Origin: Pedobacter rhizosphaerae
GTDB lineage: Bacteria > Bacteroidota > Bacteroidia > Sphingobacteriales > Sphingobacteriaceae
Assembly (NCBI RefSeq): GCF_900111155.1
Contig: NZ_FOGG01000014.1
Span: forward strand, 1-64,000
Reading direction: 5' to 3'
DNA: 64,000 nt
Positions 1-8,419 of the stretch are shown here, piece by piece. Every line of letters starts with the position of its first letter. Position 1 is the stretch's first letter. Under the pieces are notes generated by a model. That model made no database searches, was not told where the DNA came from, and saw nothing but the letters and a program-made list of their open reading frames with translations. The translations under genes were made by a program, and so were the position numbers.

Positions 1-525
1 CGGGGAGAGATCTTAATAAATTGGAATCAGTAAAAATATAAAAACACTCAAAAACAAAAAGCGGATGGAGATCTTATGACCTACCCATCCGCTAATCTTT
101 TTATAGACCATTTTAAGCCTACTTTTTCAGTGCCCTCAGATTTTCTTGTGTGGCTTATATGGTGGAAAAAAATACGACTGCTTTACAGGTAAGAAATATA
201 TTTAACCGCAAAGGCCACAAAGTTTTACGCAGAGTTCACAGAGCAAACTATGCTATTAAAAGAGGACACAAAGCCAGAATTATATTGACTTAAATGGCTT
301 ATATGGTTAAAACAAATAATACACCTGCTTTACCAGGCAAGAAATATATTTAACCACAAAGGCCACAAAGCCTGGTTTACACTTTCTTATTTAACTTATA
401 TGGTGAAAAAATAATACGCCAATATTTTTGTATTCGATTCCTGTTAATACATTAAAATACTTGTTTCTTAACGGTTCGTTGTGGATGGTCATTATTCAAA
501 CTTTTGACTTTCTACTTTTAACTTT
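1..525. repeat. Non-coding region with degenerate dispersed repeats
   Basis: No credible gene is visible. Positions 152-222 and 296-370 are two imperfect copies of one unit that starts GGCTTATATGGT and ends AACCRCAAAGGCCACAAAG. A third, shorter copy begins at about 394. Related sequence recurs at 48977-49190, and the CACAAAG-rich part also recurs at 20081-20190. The last 30 bases (about 500-533) are an ACTTT-periodic linker before the VOC gene. These look like non-coding dispersed repeats of the host genome. Confidence 0.6.
61..92. terminator. Hairpin, probable intrinsic terminator
   Basis: An 8-bp perfect stem (GCGGATGG at 61-68, CCATCCGC at 85-92) has A-rich sequence on its left and CTTTTT shortly after it on the right. 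It could terminate a gene lying left of the window. Direction is uncertain. Confidence 0.5.
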
Positions 526-948
526 CTACTCCTTATCGTTTCTATCGTAGCTCAATAACCAGTGATTTCCGAATTTATCCGTCAGGTTACCAAAAAGGCT
601 CCCCCAAAAACTTTCTACAACCGGATGTGTAGCTTTCCCCCCTATCGAAAGTTTTTCATAGTAACGCCTTACTTCATCAGCAGTGCTACAATTGAGCATC
701 ATTGACACTGCATTCCCTCTTACCAGTCCTTCGTCATCCACTAAATCAGTGCCCATAATCTGGAAACCATCTTTTACCAATACGCCATGAAGAATGTAAT
801 TGCCAATCTGTTCTGGCATATGCTGTGCCATCGGCGATTCGCCAATGGTTTGTAAATGGAGTTCACCTCCTAAACAATCGCGGTAAAAAGTCATGGCTTC
901 CCGGCAGTTCCCATTAAAGGTTAAGTAGGTATTAATATTTACAGCCAT
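526..948 (-). CDS. VOC family protein, PhnB-like (glyoxalase fold)
   Basis: A 140-residue protein of the vicinal oxygen chelate superfamily, PhnB/3-demethylubiquinone-methyltransferase-like subgroup. The N-terminal strand and helix INTYLTFNGNCREAMTFYRDCLGG is the usual opening of that subgroup, and the C-terminal ESFWGSLFGNLTDKFGNHWLLSY matches its metal-site end. The reading frame is open to 972, but the ATG at 948 (MAVNINTYLTF) fits the family start, and the eight extra residues look like leader. It is divergent from the AraC-type regulator at 1109. The subgroup is rarely characterised, so no substrate is proposed. The fold assignment is firm and the function is unknown. Confidence 0.85.
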   Translation of the reverse strand: MAVNINTYLTFNGNCREAMTFYRDCLGGELHLQTIGESPMAQHMPEQIGNYILHGVLVKDGFQIMGTDLVDDEGLVRGNAVSMMLNCSTADEVRRYYEKLSIGGKATHPVVESFWGSLFGNLTDKFGNHWLLSYDRNDKE

Positions 949-1038
949 CAAATTACTTTTAAATCTCTCCAACCAGACATTACAAAATTAAACGGCTAAA
1001 CAGGAAGCACGGTTGTGCAGAAGCGACAATAGAAGGGG

Positions 1039-1069
1039 TTGTTTACGACAAAGCACAGTGCTATATTTG
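1039..1069 (+). promoter_or_regulatory. Bacteroidota-type promoter of the DJ-1/AraC regulator
   Basis: TTG at 1039-1041, a 20-nt spacer, then TATATTTG at 1062-1069. This is a full match to the TTTG/TAnnTTTG pattern known for Bacteroidota primary-sigma promoters. It predicts transcription starting near 1076, about 33 nt before the ATG at 1109. Confidence 0.7.
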
Positions 1070-1108
1070 TGTAGATGGGTAAGCCCGTCCTGACCTTAAT
1101 CTGCTTAG

Positions 1109-2095
1109 ATGAAACACGTATCTATATTAGTTCCGGAAACTGCGGTAATAGAAGCCATAGCCGACCCTCGATATCTTTTTACAGCTGTAAATGAGTTTTT
1201 GCAAGCTAGTGGCAAGTTCCCCCTCTTCAAAGTAGAATTAGTAGGAATGACTAAGGAAGTCAGGTTAAACAATAATCTTTTTTCCGTTCATGCCGATAAA
1301 TTATTAGAAGAAGTGGCGCAAACCGATCTGATCTTCGTTCCTGCCATTAGCGGAAATATGGATTATGCCCTGGAAATGAATAAGAAAATGTTACCCTGGA
1401 TTGTAAAGCATCATGCTAAAGGTTCGGAGGTAGCATCGCTTTGCATGGGTGCTTTCCTCTTAGCTTCTACAGGCTTGCTTAAAGGAAAGAAATGCTCTAC
1501 CCATTGGTTATTTGCCGCACAATTTAGGGCCTTATTTCCGGATGTTGAATTGGTAGATGGAAGCATTATTACCGATGCGCAGGGAATATACTCTAGTGGT
1601 GGAGCCAATTCTTATTGGAACCTGCTCTTATATCTGGTAGAAAAATATACCGATAGGGATACTGCCATTTTAGCCGCCAAGTATTTTGCCATTGATATTG
1701 ACCGCGAAAGCCAGCTTGCCTTTATGATGTTTCAGGGGCAGAAAGGACACGAGGATGAAAAAATCAAGCAAGCCCAGGAATTTATCGACCTCAACTACCA
1801 GGAGAAAATCACCGTAGATCAGCTGGCAGATAAATTGGCATTGGGCCGACGGAGTTTTGAGCGGAGATTTAAACAGGCCACCAAAAATACTGTGATCGAA
1901 TATATTCAAAGGGTTAAAATTGAGGCTGCCAAACGCAGTTTTGAGTCCAGCCGAAAGAATATTACCGAGGTTATGTTCGATGTGGGCTATACCGATACCA
2001 AATCTTTTAGGGATGTTTTTAAGAAAATAACCGGCTTAACCCCTATCGAATATCGAAACAAGTACCACAAGGAGGTTCCGGTATTGATGGCTTAA
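1109..2095 (+). CDS. GlxA-type transcriptional regulator (DJ-1/PfpI domain plus AraC HTH)
   Basis: A 328-residue cytoplasmic regulator. Residues 1 to about 190 form a DJ-1/PfpI domain with the nucleophile-elbow cysteine at C112 (ASLCMGAFLLAS). Residues about 218-320 are an AraC/XylS DNA-binding domain with two helix-turn-helix segments near 236-257 and 285-306, ending in the typical AraC pattern GYTDTKSFRDVFKKITGLTPIEYR. This architecture is that of GlxA/FtrA-like regulators, where the DJ-1 part is thought to sense a small molecule or redox signal. A strong promoter lies 40-70 nt upstream. The VOC gene is divergent, so it is a plausible but unproven target. Confidence 0.92.
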   Translation: MKHVSILVPETAVIEAIADPRYLFTAVNEFLQASGKFPLFKVELVGMTKEVRLNNNLFSVHADKLLEEVAQTDLIFVPAISGNMDYALEMNKKMLPWIVKHHAKGSEVASLCMGAFLLASTGLLKGKKCSTHWLFAAQFRALFPDVELVDGSIITDAQGIYSSGGANSYWNLLLYLVEKYTDRDTAILAAKYFAIDIDRESQLAFMMFQGQKGHEDEKIKQAQEFIDLNYQEKITVDQLADKLALGRRSFERRFKQATKNTVIEYIQRVKIEAAKRSFESSRKNITEVMFDVGYTDTKSFRDVFKKITGLTPIEYRNKYHKEVPVLMA

Positions 2096-2125
2096 TAATA
2101 AAAAAGAATAAAAAAATCACCCCCT

Positions 2126-2217
2126 ACACAATAAAGCTTAAAAATATCGTTTATATATACGAGAGCGTTAATTTAGATGACGGGGACACTGCTTAGGCGG
2201 CGTCTCCGTTTCTTTTT
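2126..2217 (+). ncRNA. Candidate small structured RNA, copy 1
   Basis: This element shares with 3672-3764 the word ACACAATA (2126-2133), a 14-nt spacer, and an identical 33-nt block (2148-2180). A hairpin follows (2181-2187 pairing with 2202-2208) and then a T-run (2209-2219). The stem sequence differs from copy 2, but pairing is kept: C2181-G2208 corresponds to U-A in copy 2, and C2187-G2202 corresponds to U-A. It lies 30 nt after the regulator stop, so it could serve as that gene's terminator. Copy 2 has no upstream gene on its strand, which favours a stand-alone transcript. Confidence 0.6.
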
Positions 2218-2240
2218 TTACAGCCATTCTGAACAAAGAA

Positions 2241-2272
2241 AAAGGGATACTTATCAAATAAAGCATCCCTTT
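2241..2272 (-). terminator. Intrinsic terminator of the LiaF-like gene
   Basis: An 8-bp stem (2241-2248 with 2265-2272), extended by three further pairs after one mismatch. On the minus strand it is followed by CCCTTTTTCTTTG. It lies 25 nt past the stop of the minus-strand gene ending at 2297. Confidence 0.65.
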
Positions 2273-2296
2273 TAATCTATGATGGGGTTAAGAATT

Positions 2297-2683
2297 TTAT
2301 TTTTTAAATCCCTCGAAATCTACAGGCTGTTTTTCCTCAAATGGAGGGAAATTTACCTTTTTAGGTTTGAGAAGGAAATACAAACCCAAGCCCATTAAAA
2401 TCAAAGGAAAGGTTATTTTAGAAAGGTGAAAATCAAATAAAGAAATGTCTTTCAGGGTAAAAACGCCTCCGATAATCACCATGGCAATCCAGCTTCCGCT
2501 TTTAAAATCACTGCGGTATCCAAACCATAATCCAATAGCGAGCAAAATGGTATGCCAGCTGAATATCCAGTGTGGCAAATCAAAACCAGTGTTTCTAAGT
2601 AATAAAATTGAGCCGATTGCTATAATTGCAACACCTAAACCTAGTTTTTTATCCGAGTAGTATTTTTTGATTAGATTTTCCAT
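2297..2683 (-). CDS. Small membrane protein, LiaF-transmembrane-domain-like (DUF5668 type)
   Basis: A 128-residue inner-membrane protein with four hydrophobic segments, at about residues 16-31, 39-56, 63-79 and 88-105. They are separated by short loops, and the tail is charged (KKVNFPPFEEKQPVDFEGFKK). The repeated pattern GLGVAIIAIGSILLLRNTG ... LILMGLGLYFLL resembles the LiaF-like transmembrane domain common in Bacteroidota envelope-stress proteins. The cytoplasmic or periplasmic LiaF C-terminal domain is absent, so this is a stand-alone membrane part. No partner gene is adjacent. Membrane location is clear; the role is not known. Confidence 0.75.
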   Translation of the reverse strand: MENLIKKYYSDKKLGLGVAIIAIGSILLLRNTGFDLPHWIFSWHTILLAIGLWFGYRSDFKSGSWIAMVIIGGVFTLKDISLFDFHLSKITFPLILMGLGLYFLLKPKKVNFPPFEEKQPVDFEGFKK

Positions 2684-2853
2684 GACCGTTTGTTTTTATA
2701 TTCAAATGTACCATGAATAGGAAGGCGAGAGAATGACTATTCCATCAATATCTTGGAATCATCGGTGAGTGAGATAAAACTGTCGGTAAAAATATTGACG
2801 TATTTTAACTGGTAGATAAACTATCGGTGAAATTCGGCAAAGTCATTAAAATA

Positions 2854-3543
2854 CTAGTCGAAGATAATTATGTGGTTCCCCTGGCTCATCATTACTTTGC
2901 TGGTTAATCCAATAAATAATCCATGTGCCAATAAACCATCTATCTGGTTTAATGACTGAGCCAACACCGCTGGTGCTGCAATTAATCCGAAATCAGCATC
3001 AATAATGTAATTTCCATTATCGGTAATGAAAGCTTTGCCATTAGTTTCCCTCAATTTACCCTTTCCACCCAATAGAGCAATTTGATCGAAAACATATTGG
3101 TAAGCCAAAGGGATAACTTCTACAGGCACGGTAAAAGCGCCAAGCTGTTTTACTTTCTTAGAGGTATCTGTTATGACAATAGCATTTTTGCTTAGGGATG
3201 CGATAATCTTCTCTCTGAACAATGCTCCCCCACCTCCCTTAATCAGGTTAAGGTCTTCGGTAAATTCATCCGCACCATCAATGCTGATATCTAATGAACT
3301 TACATGGCCGAGATCAAGGATCTCAATGCCATAAGATTGAGCTAACTCGGCTGTTTTTAGAGAACTGGCTACGGCCTTAATCTTTAATCCAGCCTTCACT
3401 CTTTCACCAATCTCTTTGATGGCGAATGTAGCTGTAGACCCCGTTCCTAAACCTACAAAATCCCCATCCTTTACAAAGGCTACTGCCGCGCGGGCAGCAG
3501 CTAATTTCTCTGCATCCTGTTCGTTTTTATCGATTGGCTTCAT
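2854..3543 (-). CDS. rpiA: Ribose-5-phosphate isomerase A
   Basis: A 229-residue cytoplasmic enzyme interconverting ribose-5-phosphate and ribulose-5-phosphate in the non-oxidative pentose phosphate pathway. Family motifs are intact: GLGTGST (31-37), DGADE (89-93) and KGGGGALFREK (102-112), which hold the phosphate-binding loop and the catalytic acid and lysine region. Length is normal for RpiA. The gene stands alone, and the small-RNA candidate copy 2 is divergent from its 5' end. No terminator is obvious in the 170 bases below the stop. Confidence 0.96.
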   Translation of the reverse strand: MKPIDKNEQDAEKLAAARAAVAFVKDGDFVGLGTGSTATFAIKEIGERVKAGLKIKAVASSLKTAELAQSYGIEILDLGHVSSLDISIDGADEFTEDLNLIKGGGGALFREKIIASLSKNAIVITDTSKKVKQLGAFTVPVEVIPLAYQYVFDQIALLGGKGKLRETNGKAFITDNGNYIIDADFGLIAAPAVLAQSLNQIDGLLAHGLFIGLTSKVMMSQGNHIIIFD

Positions 3544-3671
3544 AGCAGTAAAAATAATAAACTTATTGAAAAGTAAGTCAATATGCGCCTGACTTGGAGC
3601 GAAGCGGAAAGGTAAGCAGTAAATTTATTTCAGCATCTTTAACTATATTCCTAAAATAAATTTTACCACCA

Positions 3672-3764
3672 ACACAATATTTCCTTTTTATCACGTTTAT
3701 ATATACGAGAGCGTTAATTTAGATGATGGGGATTCTGCGATAGTGGAATCCCCATTTCTTTTTT
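3672..3764 (+). ncRNA. Candidate small structured RNA, copy 2
   Basis: Second copy of the element at 2126-2217: ACACAATA (3672-3679), a 14-nt spacer, the identical 33-nt block (3694-3726), a perfect 9-bp stem (3727-3735 with 3746-3754) and a T-run TTTCTTTTTT. The nearest genes on both sides are on the minus strand, so this terminator does not end a plus-strand gene. That suggests a free-standing transcript of about 70-90 nt. No conserved short reading frame is shared by the copies. Confidence 0.65.
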
Positions 3765-3901
3765 CGCCTGAAATCAAAATGCTTTTTAAGCTCATCATCT
3801 ACAAACACGCCTGACTTTGTTACAAGATATACCCAAATTTGCCCTGACTTTGTTACAAAACTTGCTTTGAATATTGTCCCGTAGTCTTTCTACTTCCCCA
3901 T

Positions 3902-3927
3902 AAAAAAGCCCTGAATTACTTCAGGGC
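3902..3927 (-). terminator. Intrinsic terminator of the TonB-dependent receptor gene
   Basis: A perfect 8-bp stem (3908-3915 with 3920-3927) with a TTAC loop. On the minus strand it is followed by TTTTTT. It is 16 nt past the receptor stop. Confidence 0.8.
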
Positions 3928-3942
3928 CCCAATCATTTTTTT

Positions 3943-6288
3943 CTAAAACCTTCCTATTAAACTCAACCCATAAGTTTTAGGGTTTCCTAGGTGCGCTGCA
4001 CCAAAATCGTAGGCATAATCAACATAGGTTTTGTTGGCGAGGTTTCTTCCCCAAAAAAACAAATCAAATGCTTTTGCCGAGAAGCCTACTTTGGCATTGT
4101 AAATATTATAGCCTTTTTGCTGAATCTCATTACTTAAATCATAAAATTGATTTCCGATGAAAGACCATTCTCCTCGTGCGATAACATTGAGCTTTGCGCG
4201 AGAATCTATCTCATAAGCATATTGTAAGGCTAGCATAGAAGTCATCTCAGGCGTGTAAATCTGCTTGTTTCCGCTTAAATCGACCATGGTGCCACCTTTT
4301 GACAGATTTAATGATTTGTACTTAGCATCGGTATACCCCAGATTGTAATCCATACTCAATCCTTTCACCGGTTTTGCTGAAAGTTCTAAATCAAATCCCT
4401 TGCTGGTTAATTTTCCAGCATTACGAGTGGTAGTAAGGGCATCTGGTAGTATTAAAATAGGAATCTGTGCATCTGTTACCTGAATATAAAATGCAGCAAG
4501 ATTCACACTCAAACGTTGATTAAAGAAAGTGTTTTTACTGCCCAGCTCTATATTGTTGCTGTATTCTGGTTTGTAAGCATCCAATGGTTTTACACTCGGA
4601 TCGGAGGCCAATTGAGTGATGCCTCCAGCTCTATACCCTCTGCTATAAGAGACATAAATTTGGTTATCTGAAGCAAGCAAGTAACTTAAGCTTAGTTTTG
4701 GAGAAACAGCATGAAAGTTGGCTTTAGCCGAAGTATCTCCTTGCGTAACGATTGGATCCATTCCCGGAATCAAATATTCTCCCGAAGCCAGTAGCTTTTT
4801 ATGTTCATAATCATATCTTAATCCTGCAGTTGCGTTTAACTGATCTGTTAACTGATAGGAAAGCTGACCAAATGCCGCCAAACCTGCGCCCTTACCCGAG
4901 TTGATATTTACGGCAGTAGTAAAAGGTTCAGCCCCCATTATTGCCCCATCAGCACCAAAATAAGTGCCCTGCTTTACCGGATTACGCTGGTAAAAACCAT
5001 ACAAGCCACCCAACCACTTTAATCTTGATGCACTGGTAGCCGATGAGCTAAATTTGATTTCCTGGGTATATACCTCCACTTTGTTCCAATCCTTGCCATA
5101 ATCATTCACGATGGCTACCGCATCTAAGGGTGAGAAATCACCGTCAATAGGTTGTTTATAATACCTGTAATTAGATTGATAGGCTGTTTGTGAGCTGAAA
5201 TTAAAATCTTCAGCAGCATAATTGGCAGATAAAGAGGCATTAAATAAATTATCAACCATCTCTGTTGTGGCATTCTGGTTCAATTTAAAAGGGTTTGCCA
5301 AAGCCTCATCTACAGAACCTGCTAAAGGAAAAGTTCCGTTGTTTCTGTTTTCGTTGTGCTTAACATTTAAGGTTAATGCAAATTTAGAGGAGGCTAAGAA
5401 TTTCAGATAGTAATTGCCTAAATAACCATGAAGCTTATCAAATTTAGTATTGTTAAATTCATTGGTGTAAAAACCATTTTGCTTATTGTACAATCCTGCC
5501 GCACCAAAAAATAGCTTGTTTTTGATAAGAGGAGTTCTAATCCCTGCACTGTACCGCTGCTGACCATAATTTCCGATATCTACACCAGCAAAACCATTAG
5601 TGGCATTGGTTGGCTGTTTGGTAATGATATTGATTACCCCACCCATCGCATTTCGCCCATAGAGTGTTCCCTGTGGACCACGGAGTACTTCAATACGCTC
5701 CACATCAAATAATGAGGCGATGTAGGTATCTAGCCCAAATTGATTTACCCCATCAATATAGGTAGCCACTGCCGGATCATATGAGGTAGTACCAATCCCC
5801 CTGATGGAGGTAACATTTCTCCCATCACCAGGATTACTGCTGTATAAATTCGGTACAATGGCCGAAAGATCTCTGGTATTTTGGATGCGATAATCGCTTA
5901 TCTTAGCCGCTGATAATACGGTGATGCTTGCCGGAATTCCCTGAACTTTCTCTTCGATCTTCTGAGCAGATACCGTTATTTCATCCAGCTTTGTATCATT
6001 CCCCTCCAGTACTACTTCTAAAAACTGGCCATTTATAGTTTTAACTGTACTGGCATAACCAAGTGCAGTAAATTTAACATTAAGTTTTCCGCTTGGTACT
6101 TTTTCGAATTCAAATGTTCCATCTGCTTTACTTACCACACTTAAATTGGTATTTAATACCTGTATAGTTACCTGTCCAATGGGCTCACGTTTATTATTTT
6201 TAATCGTTCCAGAAAGGCTATTTTGCTGTGCATTCGCTGCAAAGCAGGTTAGTAAAAATATGCTTACTAACGATAAAATTTTATTCAT
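3943..6288 (-). CDS. TonB-dependent receptor with carboxypeptidase-like regulatory domain
   Basis: An outer-membrane, TonB-energised importer of 781 residues when started at the ATG at 6288 (MNKILSLVSIFLLTCFAANA, a good signal peptide). The frame is open 52 codons further, but that stretch encodes an inverted dispersed repeat (6355-6429) and is not protein-like. Residues about 24-100 are the carboxypeptidase-regulatory-like domain, followed by the plug (LRGPQGTLYGRNAMGGVINIIT is the classic plug end) and a 22-strand-type barrel ending in F. It has no SusD partner and resembles siderophore or vitamin receptors more than SusC. It sits last after the DUF1080 and cytochrome genes, so its substrate may be related to theirs. 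Confidence 0.9.
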   Translation of the reverse strand: MNKILSLVSIFLLTCFAANAQQNSLSGTIKNNKREPIGQVTIQVLNTNLSVVSKADGTFEFEKVPSGKLNVKFTALGYASTVKTINGQFLEVVLEGNDTKLDEITVSAQKIEEKVQGIPASITVLSAAKISDYRIQNTRDLSAIVPNLYSSNPGDGRNVTSIRGIGTTSYDPAVATYIDGVNQFGLDTYIASLFDVERIEVLRGPQGTLYGRNAMGGVINIITKQPTNATNGFAGVDIGNYGQQRYSAGIRTPLIKNKLFFGAAGLYNKQNGFYTNEFNNTKFDKLHGYLGNYYLKFLASSKFALTLNVKHNENRNNGTFPLAGSVDEALANPFKLNQNATTEMVDNLFNASLSANYAAEDFNFSSQTAYQSNYRYYKQPIDGDFSPLDAVAIVNDYGKDWNKVEVYTQEIKFSSSATSASRLKWLGGLYGFYQRNPVKQGTYFGADGAIMGAEPFTTAVNINSGKGAGLAAFGQLSYQLTDQLNATAGLRYDYEHKKLLASGEYLIPGMDPIVTQGDTSAKANFHAVSPKLSLSYLLASDNQIYVSYSRGYRAGGITQLASDPSVKPLDAYKPEYSNNIELGSKNTFFNQRLSVNLAAFYIQVTDAQIPILILPDALTTTRNAGKLTSKGFDLELSAKPVKGLSMDYNLGYTDAKYKSLNLSKGGTMVDLSGNKQIYTPEMTSMLALQYAYEIDSRAKLNVIARGEWSFIGNQFYDLSNEIQQKGYNIYNAKVGFSAKAFDLFFWGRNLANKTYVDYAYDFGAAHLGNPKTYGLSLIGRF

Positions 6289-6354
6289 CTTCTTACTACT
6301 GGTTTTAAAATAAAACGTTGGGCATTCTGCTCCTATACATGGGTAACGGCTGTC

Positions 6355-6429
6355 CTTCGACGAGCTCAGGATGACAGCTATTTTCTTATGATATAAGTAA
6401 AAGCAATTGTCAGTCTGAGCCCGTCGAAG
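6355..6429. repeat. Inverted pair of dispersed TTCGAC...CTCAG repeats
   Basis: Arms 6355-6376 and 6408-6429 are inverted copies matching at 19 of 22 positions. They carry the dispersed words CTTCGACGAGCTCAG and TGACA, around a 31-nt loop. The pair lies in the gap between the cytochrome gene and the receptor gene, in the transcribed leader of the receptor. Confidence 0.75.
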
Positions 6430-6459
6430 ATTATATTCTCTCAACCGTTTAAAAAATGA

Positions 6460-8406
6460 TTACTTCAAGGTATTGATCCATGCGGCAATTTTGTAAGCCT
6501 CAGCCTTAGTAACCTGCGGCATCGGAGGCATCTCCGTTGAATAACCAGGCCAGTTTTGTGGCTGTGGATTGTGAATCAACTTGAAGATTTTCTCCGCACT
6601 GTAATTTCTTTTGGCAATTTCTACAAACGGAGGGCCAATCTGTTTCTTGGTGGTGTTGTGACAAGCCAGGCAAGTGTTTTTAGTTAATAGGCCCTCTACT
6701 TCTTTATAAGTTGGCGCTTTGGTGCTCACCGCAGTTGTTTTAGCAGGAATAGCTTTAGTTTCTGCTTTCTTAGCCGGAGTGGTTACTTTCTTTGCAGGCG
6801 TTGAGGGAACAGCAGCCTCAGAATTCCTGGTACTTACCTCATTCGTAGAAAGCTTAGCACCATCTGGAATTTGATTTAAAGTATAATACGCCACTGGATG
6901 AATTAATGAATAAAATCCTTCCTTCGATCTGATTCCATCTAAAGTAAGCGTATGGATATAATATTGACGAAGATTCTGAACAATGATTCTGGCTTTTAAA
7001 CCGTCTGCGGATACCTTAACACCAGCAATTTTTAACTTCTCGGTATTTACCGGAGGCGAGCCATAAACCGGATGATATTTGTAAATGAAGCTCTCTGCAT
7101 GGTAAGAGGCTAAATCCTCAGCAGATTTCCGATCAACAGGCATAGTGAATTCTACTTCAAAACCATCTGGCATAGCCTTAACCGTTTTCATTTCGAATGG
7201 CATTTTGTTGTTGTAAACCAACCTTTCTAAACCTTCATTCGCATCACCAGCTGAGCCCCAACCACGATTAGTTTCACCAACAAATAATGATCCATCTGTT
7301 CCCCAGGCCATTCTGAGTACACCCGAACGGAAACCCTGACGGAACATAAAAGCAGCACCTTGTTCTTGTCCCTTTACCGTTTCCAGGAAAACCCTCGAGA
7401 TAATACTCATCCCCTGGTCGCCTACTAAAATTTGTCCGGCAAACGGTCCAAAGGTATTTTCAGGAATTTTGATAGGTTCTGATGAGGAGATCCCCAAAAT
7501 ACCATAAGGTAACCAGGCAGAAGGCAAACGAAGTTCAGGGAAATCTTTTTTCATTTCAAAGAGCGTTTTGAAAGTTTCATTTACCCTATTTTCTGGCTTG
7601 ATGTAACGTCCTTCCTCATTTTTAATCCGGCGTTCATCCATTTTAGAATAAAAGAAATCAGATTGCAGTTTTACAGGAGAATCAGATCTTCCTGTCCACC
7701 TCAAGCTGGCAGGATGCCCCATAAAATCTCCTTTATTCACTTTCCAGATTCCGCCAGATCCTACCCAATCGCCTTGATTTTCGGTGAAATAGAATTGTCC
7801 GTCAATAGAGCCAATTCCGGCAGGCGAACGAAAACCTGCTGCATAAGGTGTCATTTTTCCTTCTTCGGTAATGTTCATGGCCCAACCCCTCATTGGTACA
7901 CGACTTTCTGCCCTCCACCATTCTTCATCTCCGAAGGCTACGTTACCCGTTACCATAAAGGTACCATCAGGCATTAATACCGGACCGAAACTATACTCGT
8001 GATAATGACCGCTTAAAGGCCAGGCATAAATTGTTTCATAAACATCTGCCTTGCCGTCCATGTCTTTATCTACCAGTTTGGTGAGTTCGCCACGTTGTGC
8101 CACATAGATTGCTCCGTTTTTATAGGCTATACCTAATATTTCGTGCAAACCATAGGCAAACTTCTTAAAATATGGACGGGTACTGGTAGGATTTTCTACG
8201 ATATATACTTCTCCCCTACGGGTAGATACGGCTAAATTCCCGTTGGGAAGGGTAACCAAGCCACCCACCTCTAATATGGGCCCTTCGGGTACCCTAACTT
8301 TATTTATTTTAAAGAAATCCTCTTCTTTGGGGGTTTCCTGAGCATTAAGAACAGTAAAACTGAAGCTCAATGCCAACATTGCAAGTGTTTTAAATGTATG
8401 TTTCAT
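6460..8406 (-). CDS. Periplasmic beta-propeller dehydrogenase-like protein with C-terminal cytochrome c domain
   Basis: A 648-residue exported protein. The ATG at 8406 (MKHTFKTLAMLALSFSFTVLNAQ) is preferred over a TTG two codons upstream. After the signal peptide, residues about 30-400 resemble the six-bladed propeller of PQQ-type sugar dehydrogenases and PVC-type heme proteins (VGGLVTLPNGNLAVSTRRGEVY, YSFGPVLMPDGTFMVTGN). A middle beta domain follows, then a Lys/Thr/Ala/Pro linker of about residues 540-565. The C-terminal cytochrome c domain has CLACH at 579-583 and a Met ligand region MPPMP at 626-630. It probably oxidises a substrate in the periplasm and passes electrons to the respiratory chain. 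It lies 13 nt after the DUF1080 gene. Substrate and cofactor are not shown by sequence. Confidence 0.82.
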   Translation of the reverse strand: MKHTFKTLAMLALSFSFTVLNAQETPKEEDFFKINKVRVPEGPILEVGGLVTLPNGNLAVSTRRGEVYIVENPTSTRPYFKKFAYGLHEILGIAYKNGAIYVAQRGELTKLVDKDMDGKADVYETIYAWPLSGHYHEYSFGPVLMPDGTFMVTGNVAFGDEEWWRAESRVPMRGWAMNITEEGKMTPYAAGFRSPAGIGSIDGQFYFTENQGDWVGSGGIWKVNKGDFMGHPASLRWTGRSDSPVKLQSDFFYSKMDERRIKNEEGRYIKPENRVNETFKTLFEMKKDFPELRLPSAWLPYGILGISSSEPIKIPENTFGPFAGQILVGDQGMSIISRVFLETVKGQEQGAAFMFRQGFRSGVLRMAWGTDGSLFVGETNRGWGSAGDANEGLERLVYNNKMPFEMKTVKAMPDGFEVEFTMPVDRKSAEDLASYHAESFIYKYHPVYGSPPVNTEKLKIAGVKVSADGLKARIIVQNLRQYYIHTLTLDGIRSKEGFYSLIHPVAYYTLNQIPDGAKLSTNEVSTRNSEAAVPSTPAKKVTTPAKKAETKAIPAKTTAVSTKAPTYKEVEGLLTKNTCLACHNTTKKQIGPPFVEIAKRNYSAEKIFKLIHNPQPQNWPGYSTEMPPMPQVTKAEAYKIAAWINTLK

Positions 8407-8419
8407 GATCAATCAGTTT

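Larger units (their letters stand above)
3544..3942. other. Intergenic region with hairpin RNA copy 2 and a direct repeat
   Basis: No gene is seen. The region holds the small-RNA candidate (3672-3764). It also holds a 16-bp exact direct repeat, CCTGACTTTGTTACAA, at 3810-3825 and 3843-3858, with a 33-nt offset. The terminator of the TonB-dependent receptor gene closes the region. Confidence 0.7.

Noticed and set aside
152..420. A CRISPR-like array
   Set aside because: The repeats are imperfect, unequal in length and lack regular spacers, and no cas genes are present.
6308..6319. AATAAAACGTTG upstream of the receptor as a sixth LacI-type site
   Set aside because: Only one half matches; the right half lacks TTTA. 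It was left out of the operator set.
6289..6444. A 52-codon N-terminal extension of the TonB-dependent receptor
   Set aside because: It is made of the inverted dispersed repeat at 6355-6429 and would bury the clear signal peptide that starts at 6288.
7663..7977. A 104-codon plus-strand frame within the propeller-cytochrome gene
   Set aside because: It lies wholly inside a well-supported gene on the other strand and encodes no known protein pattern.
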